Position numbers and translations under genes: made by a program
NCBI GenBank assembly: GCA_031285485.1
Contig: JAITWC010000133.1
Location: 1-9,836 of the forward strand
Origin: Alistipes sp.
GTDB taxonomy: Bacteria > Bacteroidota > Bacteroidia > Bacteroidales > Rikenellaceae
Reading direction: 5' to 3'
Length of the DNA: 9,836 nt
Part shown: positions 6,871 to 9,836 of the stretch, piece after piece
How positions within the stretch are numbered: the first letter of the stretch is position 1
How the letters are laid out: the number at the start of each line of letters is the position of its first letter
The notes under the pieces: model-generated
What the model was told of the DNA's origin: nothing
Databases searched by the model: none
The model's input: the letters and a program-made list of their open reading frames with translations, nothing else

Positions 6871-8075
6871 AAAGAGTGACCGAGATAGCCCCGGGAATCC
6901 ATTACGTGGGCGCGAACGACCGCACAAAACACCGTTTCGAGGGACTGTGGCCCCTGCCGAACGGAGTATCATACAACGCCTATCTGATAGAGGACGAGAA
7001 GATCGCCCTCGTCGACACCATCGACGCCGCTTTTACCGAGCGGCTCCTCGGGTCGATCCGCGAGGTGATCGGCGACCGTCCCGTCGATTATCTTATCATC
7101 AACCACATGGAGCCCGACCACTCGGCCTCGATCGACGCCGTGCGACGCCGGTGGCCCGGCATCACGATCGTCGGCAACACCAAAACGCTCCAGATGGTCG
7201 AAGGGTTCTATGGAATCGGGGCGGGGACGCTCAAGGTGGGCGACGGCGACACACTGTCGCTCGGGCGGCGCACGCTCAGCTTCCACCTCATCCCGATGGT
7301 TCACTGGCCCGAAACGATGGTGACCCACTGCGCGCGGGAGGGCCTGCTGTTCTCCGGCGATGCCTTCGGATCGTTCGGCGCACTCGACGGCGGGGTGACC
7401 GACGTGCGGCTCGACGCCGGGCGCGACACGTCGCCGTTCCGGGACGAGATGGTGCGCTACTACTCCAACATAGTGGGTAAGTACGGTGGCCCCGTGCAGC
7501 GCGCGATCGAGAAACTCGCGTCGCTGGGGCCGCTCCGCACGGTATGTCCGACACACGGCCCCGTCTGGACGCGCGAATTTCCCCGCGTGCTCGACCTCTA
7601 CGACCGCATGAGCCGCTACGAACCGCTCGAAAAGGGGGTGGTCATAGCCTACGCCAGCATGTACGGCAACACCGAACAGAGCGCCGAAAGACTCGCGCGA
7701 GAACTCGTTGCCCGCGGCGTGAAGCGCATTGCGATGCACAACCTCACGTCGTCGCACGTCTCGTTCGTGTTGCGCGACATCTTCAAATACAATGCTTTGG
7801 TGATCGGTTCGCCCACCTACAACATGGGTCTGTTCCCGGAAGTGCGCTCGCTTGTCGACGATCTGGAGTTGAGGTGCATACCGTCCCGCGTGTTCGCCTG
7901 TTTCGGCGGCTTCACGTGGGCCGGTGCGGCGGTGAAAAAACTTACGGAGTTTGCCGGACGTATGGGCTGGGAGCCCGTTGCCCCGCCCGTCGAAGTGAAA
8001 CAGGGCTTCACCCCGGAAAAGAGCGACGGCCTTGCCCTCCTTGCCGACGCGATAGTCGAGGCCGTTATAGCTTAA
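6867..8075 (+). CDS. fprA: Mirror copy of the flavodiiron protein
   Basis: The 402-aa protein is identical to that encoded at 2970-1762. The diiron ligands His80, Glu82, Asp84, His146, Asp165 and His230 are all present, followed by a flavodoxin domain with SMYGNT (264-269). The start ATG overlaps the purM stop. It converges on the DUF4924 gene across 20 bp. It is the second arm of the palindrome and probably not an independent gene copy. Confidence 0.92.
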   Translation: MKRVTEIAPGIHYVGANDRTKHRFEGLWPLPNGVSYNAYLIEDEKIALVDTIDAAFTERLLGSIREVIGDRPVDYLIINHMEPDHSASIDAVRRRWPGITIVGNTKTLQMVEGFYGIGAGTLKVGDGDTLSLGRRTLSFHLIPMVHWPETMVTHCAREGLLFSGDAFGSFGALDGGVTDVRLDAGRDTSPFRDEMVRYYSNIVGKYGGPVQRAIEKLASLGPLRTVCPTHGPVWTREFPRVLDLYDRMSRYEPLEKGVVIAYASMYGNTEQSAERLARELVARGVKRIAMHNLTSSHVSFVLRDIFKYNALVIGSPTYNMGLFPEVRSLVDDLELRCIPSRVFACFGGFTWAGAAVKKLTEFAGRMGWEPVAPPVEVKQGFTPEKSDGLALLADAIVEAVIA

Positions 8076-8095
8076 CGTTTTCCCGTGGCGATCAC

Positions 8096-8647
8096 TTATT
8101 TGTCGGCGTATATGTCGACTTCGCCCCGCTCGACTCTGTGGTACATATCCGACAGGGCGGCCACAACGGGAGAAACAAGGCCCGTGACCTCGTCGGCGAC
8201 TTCGGCGTGGTCGCCTTTCATTCTGTAAAGCACCGCGGCGTAGAGCGCGCGGAAACAAAGCTCGATGTCGCTCACGTCGTCGCGGCCCAAAGTAGCGCGC
8301 AGTCCCGGCAGCGACGGGGCCAGGCTGTCGAACAGCTTACGGTACTTCCGGCCCGCGGGCTGCTCCAACAACATCAGATGCAGATCGTTCACTTCGCCGA
8401 TAAGATGCAGCGTGTGGTCGAGGTGCCCCCCTTCGGTCTTGTCCTCTTTGGCGAGCAGCGCGGCGATGTCCATGTACCACTCAAGTGCAGCATGGCTCCA
8501 TTCGTCGGAGGCGTCGCGCGGAGCCACCAACGTTTCGTGCACCGCCCGCGGGTCGAACCTCAGAGCACGCAGCAGGTCTTCCAACTGCCAGATGTAGAGA
8601 ATGTACTCGGCGATGTTCTCATCGCGCTTCTGCCGGGCGATGTCCAT
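8096..8647 (-). CDS. Mirror copy of the DUF4924-family protein
   Basis: The 183-aa product is identical to that of 1190-1741. It is helical, of unknown function, and starts with the ENIAEY-type N-terminal motif. It shares one base with the pfkA stop (TGATG) on the minus strand. Confidence 0.82.
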   Translation of the reverse strand: MDIARQKRDENIAEYILYIWQLEDLLRALRFDPRAVHETLVAPRDASDEWSHAALEWYMDIAALLAKEDKTEGGHLDHTLHLIGEVNDLHLMLLEQPAGRKYRKLFDSLAPSLPGLRATLGRDDVSDIELCFRALYAAVLYRMKGDHAEVADEVTGLVSPVVAALSDMYHRVERGEVDIYADK

Positions 8648-9627
8648 CAGATCGACAGGATTTTAACCGTTTGCAACAGGCCGCGGTCTATCGGCTTGTC
8701 GTCGCGGATGGCCTGCGAAAAGGGCACGTGTACCAGTTGGTCGTCGTCCACACCGATCATGATGTTGCGCTGGCCGTCAAGGAGCGCCTCCACCGCCTGC
8801 TGGCCCATGCGCGAAGCGAGGATGCGGTCGCTGGCAGTGGGCGAACCCCCGCGCTGTATGTGCCCCAAGATTGTCACGCGGCTGTCGAACTGCGGATACT
8901 CTTTCTTCACCCTTTCGGCCATGCCCATCGCCCCGCCGGTGGTTTCGCTCTCGGCCACCAGCACGATGCTCGAATTTTTGTCCTTGCGGAAACCGTTCTC
9001 GATCAGCTCGGTGAGTTGGTCGACCTCGGTTGCGATCTCGGGAATGATGGCTGCCTCGGCCCCGGTTGCGATCGCGCCGTTCAGTGCCAGGAAACCTGCG
9101 TTGCGACCCATCACCTCGACGAAGAACAGCCGCTCGTGGCTCGACGCCGTGTCCCGCAGCCGGTCGACCGCCCACACTATGGTGTTGAGCGCCGAGTCGT
9201 AGCCTATGGTGGTGTCGGTGCCGTAGAGGTCGTTGTCGATAGTGCCGGGCAGACCCACGACAGGGATGTCGTACTCGGCCGCGAAGATGCGTGCGCCCGT
9301 CAGCGAGCCGTCGCCGCCTATCACCACCAGCGCGTCGATCTTGTGCTTCTGCATGTTGTCCCACGCTTTGCGACGTCCCTCTTTGGTCTCGAACTCCCTG
9401 GAGCGGGCGGTTTTGAGGATCGTGCCCCCCTGCTTGACTATGTTGGAGACATTGCCCGTCTTGAAATCGACTATCTCGTCGTCGATCAGCCCCTTGTAGC
9501 CCCTCATGATGCCTTTCACCCGGAGGCCGTTGTATATCGCGGTGCGGGTCACGGCGCGGATGGCCGCGTTCATACCCGGCGAGTCGCCCCCCGATGTGAG
9601 GATGCCCACGCATTTGATCCGTTTCAT
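8647..9627 (-). CDS. pfkA: Mirror copy of ATP-dependent 6-phosphofructokinase
   Basis: The 326-aa product is identical to that of 210-1190, with GGDSPG (13-18), GGDGS (104-108) and PGTIDND (127-133), the ATP-type signature. The start is ATG at 9627; the in-frame extension upstream to 9777 overlaps the neighbouring gene and is not family-like. It belongs to the second arm of the palindrome. Confidence 0.94.
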   Translation of the reverse strand: MKRIKCVGILTSGGDSPGMNAAIRAVTRTAIYNGLRVKGIMRGYKGLIDDEIVDFKTGNVSNIVKQGGTILKTARSREFETKEGRRKAWDNMQKHKIDALVVIGGDGSLTGARIFAAEYDIPVVGLPGTIDNDLYGTDTTIGYDSALNTIVWAVDRLRDTASSHERLFFVEVMGRNAGFLALNGAIATGAEAAIIPEIATEVDQLTELIENGFRKDKNSSIVLVAESETTGGAMGMAERVKKEYPQFDSRVTILGHIQRGGSPTASDRILASRMGQQAVEALLDGQRNIMIGVDDDQLVHVPFSQAIRDDKPIDRGLLQTVKILSI

Positions 9628-9647
9628 CTCTTTACGTTGAACTTGTC

Positions 9648-9836
9648 TTATAACTCTTCCGCGGCTGCTTGCTGCTCCTCGCGCGCCCGTTCGGCGGCGG
9701 CTCGCCCGCGGCGGACCGCCAGCGTCTCGGCGTAGCGTTCGACCAGCGTGTCGAGCGACGCGATGAACGCGGCCCACGGCGCGCCGGCCCCGTCGCCCTC
9801 CACCACCTGCAACGCCTCGACACGCTCCACCAGCGC
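9648..9836 (-). CDS. Mirror copy of the partial unrecognised gene (3' end)
   Basis: This 62-codon C-terminal fragment is identical to 1-189, open through the right edge and stopping at TAA (9650-9648). That both ends of the window break the same gene at the same base is what a folded-back fragment would produce. Confidence 0.58.
   Translation of the reverse strand, partial: ALVERVEALQVVEGDGAGAPWAAFIASLDTLVERYAETLAVRRGRAAAERAREEQQAAAEEL

Larger units (their letters stand above)
1..9836. repeat. Perfect inverted repeat spanning the whole window (two 4,918 bp arms, no spacer)
   Basis: The left arm is 1-4918 and the right arm 4919-9836. Every gene, intergenic stretch and shadow reading frame in one arm has an identical counterpart in the other at coordinates summing to 9837. 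The first bases (gcgctggtggagcg) are the reverse complement of the last. Both short intergenic regions compared directly (1742-1761 with 8076-8095, and 4170-4282 with 5555-5667) also match. Zero divergence over almost 5 kb, no spacer, and symmetry reaching both ends fit a fold-back or assembly artefact better than an old genomic duplication. A very recent true palindrome cannot be excluded from sequence alone. Confidence 0.98.

Noticed and set aside
1..9836. Linear replicon with a hairpin telomere, phage or plasmid head-to-head dimer, or rolling-hairpin replication intermediate
   Set aside because: A covalently closed telomere read through would give a symmetric sequence like this, but the arms carry ordinary chromosomal housekeeping genes, no protelomerase or replication gene is visible, and a terminator hairpin explains the centre.

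Overview
The window is a perfect 9,836 bp inverted repeat. The right half (4919-9836) is the exact reverse complement of the left half (1-4918), with no spacer and no mismatch that I could find. A feature at x..y therefore recurs on the other strand at (9837-y)..(9837-x). The unique content is only 4,918 bp, carrying five complete genes and one 3' gene fragment. The dyad sits at 4918/4919, in the loop centre of a GC-rich hairpin that looks like an ordinary intrinsic terminator, and the symmetry runs to both ends of the window. The simplest explanation is a fold-back (snap-back) or assembly-graph artefact nucleated at that hairpin, not a real duplication. Both copies are annotated because both are present in the sequence. 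A reader should count the genes once.

The genes point to a fairly GC-rich member of the Bacteroidota, probably Bacteroidales (an Alistipes-like genome would fit, but this is inference). The clues are a Bacteroidota-type long PurM, a DUF4924-family protein, no clear Shine-Dalgarno sequences, and an exact TAnnTTTG -7 promoter element (TACCTTTG) just upstream of purM.

Layout of the left arm: (a) 1-189, + strand, 3' end of an unrecognised gene with a charged Ala/Arg/Glu-rich tail; (b) 210-1190, +, pfkA, ATP-dependent 6-phosphofructokinase; (c) 1190-1741, +, DUF4924-family protein sharing one base with pfkA; (d) 2970-1762, -, flavodiiron protein, convergent with (c) across 20 bp; (e) 4169-2967, -, purM, overlapping the flavodiiron gene by 4 bp (ATGA) and lying upstream of it in a two-gene operon; (f) a 113 bp AT-rich divergent promoter region, 4170-4282; (g) 4283-4885, +, small outer-membrane beta-barrel protein with a signal peptide; (h) the terminator hairpin, which is also the centre of the palindrome. 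The right arm (4919-9836) repeats this in reverse order and orientation.

These are housekeeping functions: glycolysis, purine synthesis, oxygen/NO detoxification suited to an anaerobe, and an envelope protein. I see no mobile element, CRISPR array, tRNA, rRNA, toxin-antitoxin or defence system. The one striking structural signal is the palindrome itself, and I judge it most likely technical.
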